A stretch of DNA of 27,375 nt from 2-02-FULL-49-11 sp040757655 (GCA_040757655.1 JBFLWV010000002.1:1-27375); one strand, 5' to 3'; shown: positions 7,959 to 14,606, counted from the first letter of the stretch. Numbers and translations: made by a program. The notes: generated from the sequence alone by a model not told the origin.

Positions 7959-8249
7959 ATGGGCAAATCAATGACCAAGACTCAGTTCCTTCAAGCGCTT
8001 GCGGAGAAGACAGGGCACACAAAGAAAGAAATAGCCAATGTCGTCGACGCGCTCGTGGGCCTTATGTATGGTGAGGTGAAGAAGGCCGGAGAGGTTACCC
8101 TTCCGGGGGTCGGGAAGCTCATGAAGAAGTTCCGCCCCGCGCGTATGGGGAGGAATCCCGCGACCGGCGAGCAGATCCAGATTAAAGCAAAGACCGTGGT
8201 GAAGTTTCGGGTGGCAAAGGCGGCAAAAGACGCAATTCTTGGTGAATAG
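7959..8249 (+). CDS. hup: HU/IHF-family DNA-binding protein
   Basis: A 96-residue histone-like protein covering the whole family length. The N-terminal helical part (MTKTQFLQALAEKTGHTKKE) forms the dimer body. The GVGKLMKKF strand is followed by the DNA-binding arm containing RMGRNPATGEQIQI, the family's best-conserved motif with the Pro that kinks DNA. KAAKDAIL forms the last helix. HU proteins bend and compact DNA nonspecifically. The first ATG (7959) gives MGKSM; the second (7971) would give the more usual MTKTQ start. Neither has a good RBS. It has its own promoter and a GC-rich terminator, so it is probably monocistronic. Confidence 0.95.
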   Translation: MGKSMTKTQFLQALAEKTGHTKKEIANVVDALVGLMYGEVKKAGEVTLPGVGKLMKKFRPARMGRNPATGEQIQIKAKTVVKFRVAKAAKDAILGE

Positions 8250-8281
8250 GGCGAAGCGTAGAGTACTCATTTTAGTCCACA

Positions 8282-8310
8282 ATGGATTCCAAGAAAGCGA
8301 GGGAATCCAT
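8282..8310. repeat. Inverted repeat downstream of HU
   Basis: ATGGATTCC (8282-8290) and GGAATCCAT (8302-8310) form a perfect 9-bp stem with an 11-nt loop. There is no U-tract. It is the first of three foldbacks in a row after the HU stop codon. Confidence 0.55.
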
Positions 8311-8328
8311 GTGAGAAAAGAAAGAAAG

Positions 8329-8342
8329 CCGCGGTACCGCGG
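8329..8342. repeat. 14-bp perfect palindrome CCGCGGTACCGCGG
   Basis: A perfect GC-rich palindrome between the two larger hairpins downstream of HU. It could form a dimer-protein site or extend RNA structure. Confidence 0.5.
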
Positions 8343-8350
8343 TAAACAGG

Positions 8351-8376
8351 CAGCGCCCCGCATAAGCGGGGCGCTG
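8351..8376 (+). terminator. Strong stem-loop terminator after HU
   Basis: CAGCGCCCCGC (8351-8361) pairs perfectly with GCGGGGCGCTG (8366-8376) across an ATAA loop. The tail TTATAGAATAAA is U-poor, so termination may be imperfect or the hairpin may mainly protect the 3' end. It lies about 100 nt past the HU stop and just before repeat-rich DNA. Confidence 0.65.
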
Positions 8377-8389
8377 TTATAGAATAAAT

Positions 8390-8532
8390 TGAACGTAAGA
8401 ATAATAAAGAAACAAGTTATAAAATTGGGATTTTGGTTATTGGGTTATGGAAATTGTTTGGTTGTTGTTTCTTGTATCTTTGGTAATTGTTTGGTGTTTG
8501 TATCCTTGTTTCTTGGGTATTGTCTCTAATTC
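8390..8532. repeat. TG-rich direct repeats
   Basis: The plus strand is strongly T/G-rich and contains near-duplicate segments starting at AATTGTTTGG (about 8452 and 8481), each followed by a variant of TGTTTCTTG. It resembles one arm of the AT-rich foldback repeats without its complement. I see no gene. Confidence 0.45.
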
Positions 8533-8687
8533 ATCGTATCGGAATTTCAATATTGAAATTCCGACAGACACTTTACCCTTCGGGTAAGCGCTGGACTGTG
8601 TTAGGCTACCGTGCCGATACGATCCAGCGGTTAAGCGCAGCTTTCGTGCTGCCCGGAGGAAGTTGGTGCCCGAAGGGCCTACCTGGC
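8533..8687 (+). repeat. Dispersed structured element, copy A (about 155 bp)
   Basis: First of three copies. In order it has ATCGTATCGG; a 24-nt perfect palindrome (arm CGGAATTTCAAT); TTACCC-TTC-GGGTAA; a central stem CGCTGGA/TCCAGCG enclosing CCGATACGAT (exact complement of the first ten bases); GCAGC-N6-GCTGC; and a right-end hairpin with GCCC-GAA-GGGC apex. The element ends about 3 bp from the stop codon of the convergent DUF5667 gene. It does not code for a protein consistently. Confidence 0.85.
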
Positions 8688-8688
8688 T

Positions 8689-9819
8689 TTAATCATCTTC
8701 CGATTCGAGGTGAATAGTAGTGCTTCCCTCCATTTTGGTTTCCACACGTTGTTCGATAGAGCCGCCATCCGTGCGCATGTCAGACTGTAATTGAAAAAGG
8801 GATCCTTTTTTAAGGATGCGTTTCATTTTTTCCAGCTGTTTCTGTATTTGAGAAGAAGTGGTAGTTGGTCCATCGAGATTATACCATATCGTTGTCGTTG
8901 CCTGTACACGAGACGGACTAAGTTGGTTTGAGCTCTCCTCCTCATTTCTCTCGCCTTGTTCTTCGCGGGGCCACGTGGTAGTGGCGGTGAACGGGACTCC
9001 TGCGGGAGCGCGAAACTCTATTTTTTCTTTTTTCTTTTTTCCTCCTTTTTCTTCAGTCTCAATCTTCACATGCACTTTACCATCAGTTTCGGTTTCAACC
9101 TTCACGTTCCATTTGAAAGGCAGTCTTGCCTTTTCTTTCAGGAATTGCGCGGCGCGTGAGGTTTCCTCGCTCAATTGGCGCATTTTCTCAAGCGAAGCTT
9201 TCACCGACGATTTTATTTCCATGGTATCTTCCTTAGATGTGGTGGTGGTAAGCATTTCAAGTGCTTGCGTGATGCGGGCATGCTGTTTCGCGTCTTGGGA
9301 GAGTGATTCATTCACCGTCTGTGCTTGATCTTGGGGGAGGGTGGGTAATGCGAGGAGGGTTGCGGTGACGTGCGTTTGATAACGTGTTTGCACTCGTGAA
9401 GCGGTGTCCGCGTCCAGTTTGTTTGTCTTCGACAATATATTAATTTCCTCCACGCGGCGATTGGCGAATTCAAGACCAAGATTCGCGCGTTTCATAGGAT
9501 CTTTGGTAATGGCAATCAGCACGTCTTCGCTTGCGATTTTAACCGGATAGAGGAGAGAATCGGGCAGAGCCCCTTGCGCCGCGTAGGTAATACCCGATCC
9601 CGCGAGCATGACGATAACTAAAGAAATGGAAATGGCGAACATCATCCTGCGCAGTCTAAAATGAGCTTTCGGCAAAGGAATCATGCGTGGGAGTGGGACA
9701 TGACCAGGATTTTCCATTACCCATGCGAGTTTCGTGCGCACCTGCGCAATCCATCGAGGATCAGGTTCGCTCGCGGGAGAAGAATTCAGAGACTTTAATT
9801 GTTCTTCAAGTTGGTTCAT
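8689..9819 (-). CDS. DUF5667-domain membrane protein, probable anti-sigma factor
   Basis: The start is ATG 9819 (MNQLEEQLKSL), giving 376 residues; it overlaps the sigma-factor stop by 14 nt. A short cytoplasmic segment (about 1-60) precedes one membrane helix (FAISISLVIVMLAGSGITYA). The DUF5667 hallmark follows: ALPDSLLYPVKIASEDV and then a helical region containing LEFANRRVEEI. The rest is extracytoplasmic, with coiled-coil helices, Lys/Glu-rich and Thr-rich stretches, and a polar C-terminus. Cotranscription and overlap with an ECF sigma factor suggest that the cytoplasmic segment sequesters the sigma factor. No zinc-binding HxxxCxxC anti-sigma motif is visible. The anti-sigma role is inferred from context. 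Confidence 0.8.
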   Translation of the reverse strand: MNQLEEQLKSLNSSPASEPDPRWIAQVRTKLAWVMENPGHVPLPRMIPLPKAHFRLRRMMFAISISLVIVMLAGSGITYAAQGALPDSLLYPVKIASEDVLIAITKDPMKRANLGLEFANRRVEEINILSKTNKLDADTASRVQTRYQTHVTATLLALPTLPQDQAQTVNESLSQDAKQHARITQALEMLTTTTSKEDTMEIKSSVKASLEKMRQLSEETSRAAQFLKEKARLPFKWNVKVETETDGKVHVKIETEEKGGKKKKEKIEFRAPAGVPFTATTTWPREEQGERNEEESSNQLSPSRVQATTTIWYNLDGPTTTSSQIQKQLEKMKRILKKGSLFQLQSDMRTDGGSIEQRVETKMEGSTTIHLESEDD

Positions 9820-10342
9820 GGAGATGAGGCGTAAGTTTACGCAGTTTCTTGAGCGCTCGGTTGGTAAGCACTGCAACATGATTGGAGGTCATATTGAGGA
9901 TGCGGCCGGTTTCTTCCGTGCTAAGGTCGTTGATAAAGCGCAGGGTGAGAATTTCCCGGTGGCGTTCCGGGAGCTTCAAAAGGTGCTGTTCAAGAATCAG
10001 GAGGTCGAGGGATGCGTGCGGATGGGGCGGCGTGTGAGGCTCGTCTTTTGGATCGACCTCTTCCCAGGGAATCACGGATTTATGTTTGCGCCACCGGTCC
10101 GCAATGACATTGCGCGCCACCTGGAACAGGAACGCGCGGATGTCGTCGATGGGGCGCGTGCTCTCCTGGAGGTACGCCCATGTGCGCATGAAAACTTCCT
10201 GTGTCAGCTCTTGCGCTTCTTCTTTTTCCTGTCCGGTGCGGTAGTAGATAAAGCGAAAAATGGATTTTATCTGCGCATCGTACGCAGCCAAAAAACGCTC
10301 TTCAATCTCCTTGTTGCGGGTTGGTATTGGTTCGGGAGACAT
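9806..10342 (-). CDS. ECF-type RNA polymerase sigma factor
   Basis: This 178-residue protein has the two-domain ECF plan. Region 2 (about 16-86) includes AQELTQEVFMRTW and FLFQVARNVIADRWRK, which bind the -10 element and core polymerase. A Pro/His-rich linker follows. Region 4 (about 117-172) includes LPERHREILTLRFINDLS and a helix-turn-helix TSNHVAVLTNRALKKLRK for the -35 element. Sigma-70 regions 1.1 and 3 are absent. Its 3' end overlaps the DUF5667 gene by 14 nt, a typical sigma/anti-sigma arrangement. It is divergent from the wHTH/Cas2-like gene. The signal it responds to is unknown, probably envelope stress. Confidence 0.92.
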   Translation of the reverse strand: MSPEPIPTRNKEIEERFLAAYDAQIKSIFRFIYYRTGQEKEEAQELTQEVFMRTWAYLQESTRPIDDIRAFLFQVARNVIADRWRKHKSVIPWEEVDPKDEPHTPPHPHASLDLLILEQHLLKLPERHREILTLRFINDLSTEETGRILNMTSNHVAVLTNRALKKLRKLTPHLHEPT

Positions 10343-10378
10343 GTTTTACGTAATCAGTCGTCGAAAAAAAGCAGAAAT

Positions 10379-10398
10379 CATTACAGGTGTGCATTACA
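10379..10398. promoter_or_regulatory. CATTACA direct repeat upstream of the sigma gene
   Basis: CATTACA occurs at 10379-10385 and 10392-10398, 13 bp apart, within 60 bp upstream of the sigma-factor start. On the minus strand TATAGT lies just upstream of it. It could be an activator or autoregulatory ECF site, but no standard ECF promoter (AAC/CGTC) is obvious. Confidence 0.3.
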
Positions 10399-10442
10399 CT
10401 ATACCATAAAAATCATGAAAGAGAGACAGACAGTCAGACAAT

Positions 10443-10480
10443 AAGACAATTATTTTCACGATCGTATTTTTAATTGTCTT
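10443..10480. promoter_or_regulatory. Inverted repeat in the divergent sigma/Cas2-like intergenic region
   Basis: AAGACAATTA (10443-10452) and TAATTGTCTT (10471-10480) are perfect 10-bp arms around an 18-bp centre holding the palindrome ACGATCGT. The right arm overlaps a candidate -35 (TTGTCT, 10474-10479) that is followed, 17 bp later, by TAATAT (10497-10502), about 68 bp before the wHTH/Cas2-like start. An operator is plausible. Confidence 0.4.
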
Positions 10481-10569
10481 TTGGAAAATACCGTGGTAAT
10501 ATTATCATATCGCTCTTTTTCTTGCCGTTTTTTATTAGGGAGTGAATAGGTAACTTATTTTCAACTCTT

Positions 10570-11121
10570 ATGAGACCAAATAAAGGAAAAGCATACGCAG
10601 ACACTATTTGGAAAATACTTGAGGGTATCGGAATGCTCACGGTGGCTGTTATGGCGCCTAATGCCGTCCAACTTTTCGGTATAGGTACGCATCGTTATAC
10701 TATCCCGCGTAAACCATTGCACCGTACTCTGCGCCGGTTCGAGCGGCAAGGGTATGTTGAGCGTGTGAGCAGCAAGCGCACGGCATGGGAATATCGGTTG
10801 ACCCCAAAGGGAAGAGAAATACTAAAGAGGAGGACAATTGAATCTCTTATGCTTACCAAGCCCCCGCGATGGGATGGGCAATGGCGCATCGTGGTCTTTG
10901 ACATTCCGGAAAATTTACGGCATGTGCGTGATGTGTTCCGGCGTAAGCTTCGTGACCTTGGATTCCGTTATGTGAATTTAAGCGTGTGGGTCTACCCTTA
11001 TGAATGCCAGGATGAGATGAATGCAATTACGGAATATTACCGCATAGGGAAATACGTCCGCTACATACGTGCCGGTTATTTTGACGGTATGGAACAAGCA
11101 GAAAAAATGTTTAGGGTATAG
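10570..11121 (+). CDS. PaaX-like wHTH protein with a Cas2-like ferredoxin-fold domain
   Basis: A 183-residue protein. Residues about 10-90 look like a winged helix (RKPLHRTLRRFERQGYVERV, then YRLTPKGREIL). Residues about 103-183 match the Cas2-like domain shared with PaaX: a first strand WRIVVFDIPE with the family Asp at 111, helix RDVFRRKLRDLGF, and a second strand SVWVYPYEC. No cas1, other cas genes or CRISPR array is present, so a role in spacer acquisition is unlikely. A transcription regulator or a nuclease of toxin type are the alternatives. It is divergent from the sigma/DUF5667 pair and may share its regulatory region. Domain assignment is good; function is inferred. Confidence 0.8.
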   Translation: MRPNKGKAYADTIWKILEGIGMLTVAVMAPNAVQLFGIGTHRYTIPRKPLHRTLRRFERQGYVERVSSKRTAWEYRLTPKGREILKRRTIESLMLTKPPRWDGQWRIVVFDIPENLRHVRDVFRRKLRDLGFRYVNLSVWVYPYECQDEMNAITEYYRIGKYVRYIRAGYFDGMEQAEKMFRV

Positions 11122-11173
11122 TGATCATAGAGTTAATAATGTAATGGAGTTATGGGGGTCGTGCGGAGTAGGG

Positions 11174-11203
11174 ACATTTTTGTTACGATCGTGACAAAAA
11201 TGT
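11174..11203. terminator. Near-perfect 30-nt palindrome after the wHTH/Cas2-like gene
   Basis: ACATTTTTGT (11174-11183) pairs with ACAAAAATGT (11194-11203), and pairing continues inward with one G-U pair to an ACGATCGT-like centre. The plus strand continues ACCTTTATTTGTTTTTG, a loose U-rich tail 50-90 nt past the stop. It may be a terminator or a dispersed palindrome; the ACGATCGT-type core also occurs at 10458-10465. Confidence 0.5.
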
Positions 11204-11408
11204 ACCTTTATTTGTTTTTGGATTAAATTACCTTACCACGAGATTGGGAAGGGAGCAACAGCCAAACGCAGACCTGCCTGCCAATGCCAGTCAATAATCG
11301 TCGTTCCTTATCTCATGTTACGGTGCAGGCTATTAGATGCGATGCTCATGAAGTTAGGGCTATGGCTGGCAAGTCAACGCTGATTCCTACGCAGATACAC
11401 GCAGAATT

Positions 11409-11448
11409 GACACCCTCACCCCACCCTCTCCCTTTTTAGGGAGAGGAG
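11409..11448 (+). repeat. CCCTCACC/CTCTCCC hairpin repeat, copy 1
   Basis: GACACCCTCACCCCACC is followed by a hairpin, CCTCTCCCT paired with AGGGAGAGG across a TTTT loop. A second copy lies at 11516-11554 and an inverted relative at 27145-27184. It is non-coding. Confidence 0.65.
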
Positions 11449-11515
11449 CTTGGAGAGTTCCCTTGTTCATAATTGGTAGAGGAGCATGCCAGCAAAACAC
11501 GGATCAATGCGGAAT

Positions 11516-11554
11516 GACACCCTCACCCCACCCTCTCCCTTTTATAGGGAGAGG
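11516..11554 (+). repeat. CCCTCACC/CTCTCCC hairpin repeat, copy 2
   Basis: Same leader and stem as copy 1, with loop TTTTAT. The two copies lie 107 bp apart in direct orientation. Confidence 0.65.
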
Positions 11555-11644
11555 AGGAGCGGGGTAGCACGAGTAAATAGAAAATGCGGGTCGAGGAAAG
11601 TTTTTTGCTTTAGAAATGTATTATATGGTAGGATTAAATAATGG

Positions 11645-11693
11645 AAACCTCCCCAGCCCCTCCTTATTAATGAGGGGATATAAGGGGTGGTTT
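11645..11693. repeat. C-rich/G-rich imperfect palindrome
   Basis: AAACCTCCCC (11645-11654) opposes GGGGTGGTTT (11684-11693) with one mismatch, and an inner stem CCCCTC (11657-11662) pairs with GAGGGG (11672-11677). It sits just upstream of the HAD-like start. Confidence 0.6.
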
Positions 11694-11702
11694 CATTCAA
11701 CT

Positions 11703-12155
11703 ATGCCTACTAAACCAAAACTTCTTCTCTACCTCGAAGGCACGATTCTGGATGATCGGGCCATTCTTTATCTTAAGGTCACCAAACATGACTCCGGCTA
11801 CCTGCGGCGTTTGGGCGAATCGCTGCCCGTCGAGGGCGCGGTGGAATTCTGCAAGGCAATGCAGGAGCGCTTTGATCTCGTGTACCTTGGCCACCGCGGC
11901 GAAGAGCAGCGCGTGGTGTATAGCGAGTGGTTGCAGAAGCACGGGTTTCCAGAAGGGGAATTAATCGTCGGAGGCTATAAAGCAAAATTGCCGCAAGGCA
12001 TTGCGTATGCCATTGATAACCGCGTACAGGACGCGGAAGACGTGTATCCGAAGCTGGGCATCACGTATATTCCGGTGAATGAGTATGGGGCGAGATGGGA
12101 GAAAGTGAGAGTAAAAATTGCAAATTTCAAATCCCAAATTGCAGATAATACCTAA
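11703..12155 (+). CDS. HAD-superfamily-like protein lacking the catalytic aspartate
   Basis: The 150-residue product starts at ATG 11703 (MPTKPKLLLYLEGTI). Motif positions recall the HAD fold. Where DxDGT is expected there is YLEGT, so the nucleophile Asp is replaced. Motif II is DLVYLGHR instead of hhhT/S. A motif IV-like stretch reads IAYAIDNRVQDAEDVYPKLGI. The protein is probably catalytically dead, or uses another chemistry; it could bind a ligand or partner. The last dozen residues (KIANFKSQIADNT) are encoded by the AT-rich intergenic repeat and look like a recent C-terminal extension. No RBS is obvious. HAD relationship is moderate confidence. Confidence 0.6.
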   Translation: MPTKPKLLLYLEGTILDDRAILYLKVTKHDSGYLRRLGESLPVEGAVEFCKAMQERFDLVYLGHRGEEQRVVYSEWLQKHGFPEGELIVGGYKAKLPQGIAYAIDNRVQDAEDVYPKLGITYIPVNEYGARWEKVRVKIANFKSQIADNT

Positions 12156-12300
12156 TCTTAATAATTTTCAATTTTCAAATACCAATTCTCAAATAATTTT
12201 CAATGCATCAATGATGCAAACGTTTGGAAATTGAATCATTGTAACATTGGTTGAAAATTGAAAATTGGACATTGAAAATTTTCTTAATCTGTATTTATAT
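12118..12300. repeat. AT-rich foldback repeat between the HAD-like and rhomboid genes
   Basis: The left arm has CAAATTTCAAATCCC, TTTTCAATTTTCAAAT and similar words; the right arm (about 12225-12285) has GGAAATTG, GGTTGAAAATTGAAAATTGG and GACATTGAAAATT. The arms are partly complementary. The left arm overlaps the end of the HAD-like coding sequence. Confidence 0.65.
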
Positions 12301-12321
12301 TTAGGGCTTCTTAATTAAGGT

Positions 12322-12984
12322 ATGATTCCCATCCGCGATCATATTCCGTCGGGGAGATTTCCCCTCGTGACCTACAGCCTGATCGGCGCGAATGTGGCCG
12401 TGTTTGCGTATATGCTTTCATTGGGCAGCGGACTTGATGCCTTTGTTGTGCAGTATGCGGTCACGCCGTATGACGTGACACGCGGCTTGAATCTTTTAAG
12501 CATATTCACGTCAATGTTCCTCCATGGAGGATTTGCGCATATTATCGGCAACATGCTCTTTTTGAACATTTTCGGGGATAACCTCGAGGACAAGCTCGGG
12601 CACGCGAAGTACCTTCTCTACTATCTCACTGCGGGCATTGCGGGGAGTGTGTTGCAAATCGTGCTGAATCCTTCCTCCGCGATCCCTATGCTCGGCGCGT
12701 CAGGCGCGATTGCAGGGGTGATGGGAGGGTATTTGGTGCTCTTTCCGCACGAGCGGATTGACGTGCTCTGGAGCTGGGGGTTTATGCTCTCGCGGGAAAC
12801 CGTGCCGGCGCGCATGATGCTCCTGTACTGGATTTTTTTCCAGTTTATCTCCGGTATCGGGAGTCTCGGGATTGCAGGCGGCGGGGTGGCTTTTTTTGCC
12901 CACATCGGCGGATTTGCGTTCGGCTATGGGACGATAAAACTATGGCGGAGGAATGTCATCGTGCCGAGGGTGAGGGGTGATTAG
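12322..12984 (+). CDS. Rhomboid-family intramembrane serine protease
   Basis: A 220-residue protein of the expected size with about six to seven membrane helices. Diagnostic motifs are present: HGGFAHIIGNMLFL at 68-81, corresponding to the conserved His/Asn region of helix 2; GASGAIAGVMG with the likely nucleophile Ser127; and AHIGGFAFG with the likely catalytic His194. The Ser-His dyad is therefore intact and the enzyme should be active, cleaving transmembrane substrates within the membrane. The N-terminus MIPIRDHIPSGRFP is typical of bacterial rhomboids. It is flanked by repeats and followed by a strong terminator, so it is probably monocistronic. The substrate is unknown. Confidence 0.93.
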   Translation: MIPIRDHIPSGRFPLVTYSLIGANVAVFAYMLSLGSGLDAFVVQYAVTPYDVTRGLNLLSIFTSMFLHGGFAHIIGNMLFLNIFGDNLEDKLGHAKYLLYYLTAGIAGSVLQIVLNPSSAIPMLGASGAIAGVMGGYLVLFPHERIDVLWSWGFMLSRETVPARMMLLYWIFFQFISGIGSLGIAGGGVAFFAHIGGFAFGYGTIKLWRRNVIVPRVRGD

Positions 12985-13011
12985 AATCTGGAATCTGGAA
13001 TCTGGAATCTA
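12984..13011 (+). repeat. 7-bp tandem array (GAATCTG x4)
   Basis: Three exact GAATCTG units and one GAATCTA run from the last base of the rhomboid stop codon. A related GAATCTA word occurs at about 13026-13032. A sister array with GAAGCTN units lies at 14416-14443. Confidence 0.75.
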
Positions 13012-13047
13012 GAAGTTTGATGTTAGAATCTAGTGAATTGAAAAAGC

Positions 13048-13078
13048 AAAAAGCCGAGACGTAAGTCGCGGCTTTTTT
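13048..13078 (+). terminator. Rho-independent terminator after the rhomboid gene
   Basis: AAAAAGCCG (13048-13056) pairs with CGGCTTTTT (13069-13077), with an inner GAC/GTC stem and GTAA loop, and is followed by one more T and TATAAG. It is a textbook terminator, and the A-run on the other side could make it bidirectional. Confidence 0.85.
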
Positions 13079-13266
13079 ATAAGACAAAGATTTATAGGAC
13101 CTATATTGAGACTGTAGAAGAATATCTGCGTTCATCTGCGATCGGCCGCAACACGGTACAAACGAAGCCTAAAATGTAACATAGTGCGGCTAAAGTATCC
13201 GCGTATATCTGCGTGGGCACCTTTCTACTCAATTGTTCTACACTCTCATATTATGAGATGGGTCGG

Positions 13267-13420
13267 ATAGGATTTATAAGACGGATAGGACTAATAAGAC
13301 TGATAAGACGGATAAGTTGAATAGGACGTATAAGACGAATAAAATATGATGGGAGGAAAGATAGGTCGAAGAGGACGTATAAGACAGATAAGATTGATAA
13401 GACGGATAAGTTGAATAGGA
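13267..13420 (+). repeat. 9-bp minisatellite (ATAAGACGG-type units)
   Basis: About 150 bp of degenerate 9-mers such as ATAGGACTA, ATAAGACTG, ATAAGACGG and ATAAGTTGA, interrupted once near 13350-13365. The stretch ATAAGACGGATAAGTTGAAT occurs twice, about 100 bp apart, showing higher-order duplication. The same unit family lies in frame inside the C39-like gene at 16839-16902. The preceding 13079-13266 has no gene, only ATCTGCG words. Confidence 0.8.
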
Positions 13421-13474
13421 AGATTATACGTTGGGTGGCGCAGAGGGGTGAATGATGGTAAAATGGGGAGTGAT

Positions 13475-14410
13475 ATGAGAAGAAAGAATGTTATTACATG
13501 GGGAGAGAAGGCGCTCGCCGTTGAGCGCGCGGCAACTGGTGCGGCGCTTATGGCAGTAGCGCTCATGCCTGCGGTAGTGGTGAGCCTTACGAGAATTGGT
13601 GTTAGTTTTGTGCTCGCGCCGCAATTTAAGGTGTTGTTATTGTTTGTAGGAATATTTGTACTGGTGACTGCAATGGGTTTATGGAAGCGAAAGGGGTGGG
13701 GATGGGTTTTGATGGTGGTGCAAGTGCTGAGTGCCCTCGTGGGTAGTGTAATCGGTACGAGTTATCTCGCAGCTTCATGGCCTGAATTTTTGGGCAGATG
13801 GTGGGTGGCAGGGTTTGTGGGAAGTGTTTTGATCGGTATGACGGCGTTAGTTGCGCTGCTGGTTTGCCTGTTTCAATTCAAGTGGTATTTTAGACAAGAG
13901 GAGGATGAAGATTTGCACCGAGGCAATGGCTTCTTGCTCATTGTCGCGGTGTGCGCGTTAGTTGCTGTGCGGATCGCCGCAGCAGCAGCACTCGGCGTCT
14001 CTTTTACTCCAGTGTCTACGAATAATCGTGGTACGCGCGCGTTATCAGACGCGGTCGTCAGCGCAGTAGAATATTGTAACAGTATCAAAGAGGGGGTATC
14101 ACGCGATTCGTGTTTCACGCAGATTGCAGTTGCCGCGGCAAGCACGGGCGACGCGCTTCCCCCAAATTTTTGCGACTCGGTAAGCCCAGAGAATCCACAG
14201 CTGAAATTCCTCTGCATCGCGTATGCGCGCCAGCCAGAATCATGTCTCGCATTTGAAAGCATACGCCACCAAGTGCTCTGCCGCAGCCTGGTGACAGGCA
14301 ATGCAGACGAGTGTGCAGCAGCAGCGAGCAGAGAGGAAGAGGAGCTGTGCAGGAGGACGGTGGAGGGGTATATTGATGAAGTGAGGAAAGCGGGTGAGGG
14401 CGGATCCTAG
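13475..14410 (+). CDS. Membrane protein with cysteine-rich C-terminal domain
   Basis: I chose ATG 13475 (MRRKNVITWGEKAL) because GGGGAG lies 4 nt upstream; GTG 13448 would add nine residues. The 311-residue product has four or more hydrophobic helices: around LMAVALMPAVVVSL, KVLLLFVGIFVLVTAMGL, the GWVLMVVQVLSALVGSVIG region, and one ending in VALLVCLFQF. A further one follows (LLIVAVCALVAVRIAAAAAL). The last 120 residues carry eight Cys spaced by 9-13 residues, with RDSC, NFCDS, PESC and DEC words. This resembles the helical Cys repeats (RDSCY-type) of unannotated CPR and archaeal proteins. The Cys domain is probably extracytoplasmic and may form disulfides. Function is unknown. Confidence 0.75.
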   Translation: MRRKNVITWGEKALAVERAATGAALMAVALMPAVVVSLTRIGVSFVLAPQFKVLLLFVGIFVLVTAMGLWKRKGWGWVLMVVQVLSALVGSVIGTSYLAASWPEFLGRWWVAGFVGSVLIGMTALVALLVCLFQFKWYFRQEEDEDLHRGNGFLLIVAVCALVAVRIAAAAALGVSFTPVSTNNRGTRALSDAVVSAVEYCNSIKEGVSRDSCFTQIAVAAASTGDALPPNFCDSVSPENPQLKFLCIAYARQPESCLAFESIRHQVLCRSLVTGNADECAAAASREEEELCRRTVEGYIDEVRKAGEGGS

Positions 14411-14415
14411 TGGGA

Positions 14416-14443
14416 GAAGTTAGAAGCTGGAAGCTCGAAGCTA
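14416..14443 (+). repeat. 7-bp tandem array (GAAGCTN x4)
   Basis: GAAGTTA, GAAGCTG, GAAGCTC and GAAGCTA follow each other 5 bp past the stop codon of the Cys-rich membrane protein. Unit length and position match the GAATCTG array after the rhomboid gene. Confidence 0.75.
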
Positions 14444-14467
14444 GGATTGAACGTTATTCATTCTTAA

Positions 14468-14606
14468 CTGATGTTACGCAGAAAAATTCAAATGTTGCTA
14501 ACACAAGCCATTTTTCAAATCAGCCAATACCGCTTGCGTAAGATCAAAATTTGGCTCAAATAGAAGATTCCGTCCAATTAAGATTTATTCTCGTGCGTAA
14601 CATCAC
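14468..14606. mobile_element. 139-bp MITE-like element with 12-bp inverted repeats
   Basis: TGATGTTACGCA (14469-14480) and its exact complement TGCGTAACATCA (14594-14605) bound an internal sequence without a gene. One unpaired C lies outside each repeat, and the identical octamer ATTCTTAA flanks both sides (14460-14467 and 14607-14614), looking like an 8-bp target-site duplication. No transposase is encoded. The flanking octamer is also typical of the AT-rich repeats, so chance or repeat homology cannot be excluded. Confidence 0.6.

Larger units (their letters stand above)
11204..11702. other. Repeat-dense intergenic region without genes
   Basis: About 500 bp holding several unrelated repeats: an ATTCCTACGCAGATACACG word (about 11382) that is related to words near 13130 and 13200, two copies of a CCCTCACC/CTCTCCC element and one C/G-rich palindrome (listed separately). 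The extended reading frame from 11616 crosses the palindrome and is not considered coding before 11703. Confidence 0.55.

Noticed and set aside
8956..9328. Reading frames antisense to the DUF5667 gene
   Set aside because: Low-complexity Phe/Ser-rich products that mirror the Lys/Glu-rich codons of the real gene.
10570..11121. Reading the Cas2-like domain as evidence of a CRISPR-Cas system
   Set aside because: No cas1 or other cas genes and no repeat-spacer array are present in the window; the wHTH fusion fits PaaX-like proteins better.
11616..11702. Upstream extension of the HAD-like gene
   Set aside because: It crosses the C/G-rich palindrome and has no RBS; ATG 11703 starts the plausible domain.
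13267..13420. Possible CRISPR array
   Set aside because: The repeat unit is 9 bp and contiguous, with no unique spacers; it is a degenerate minisatellite.
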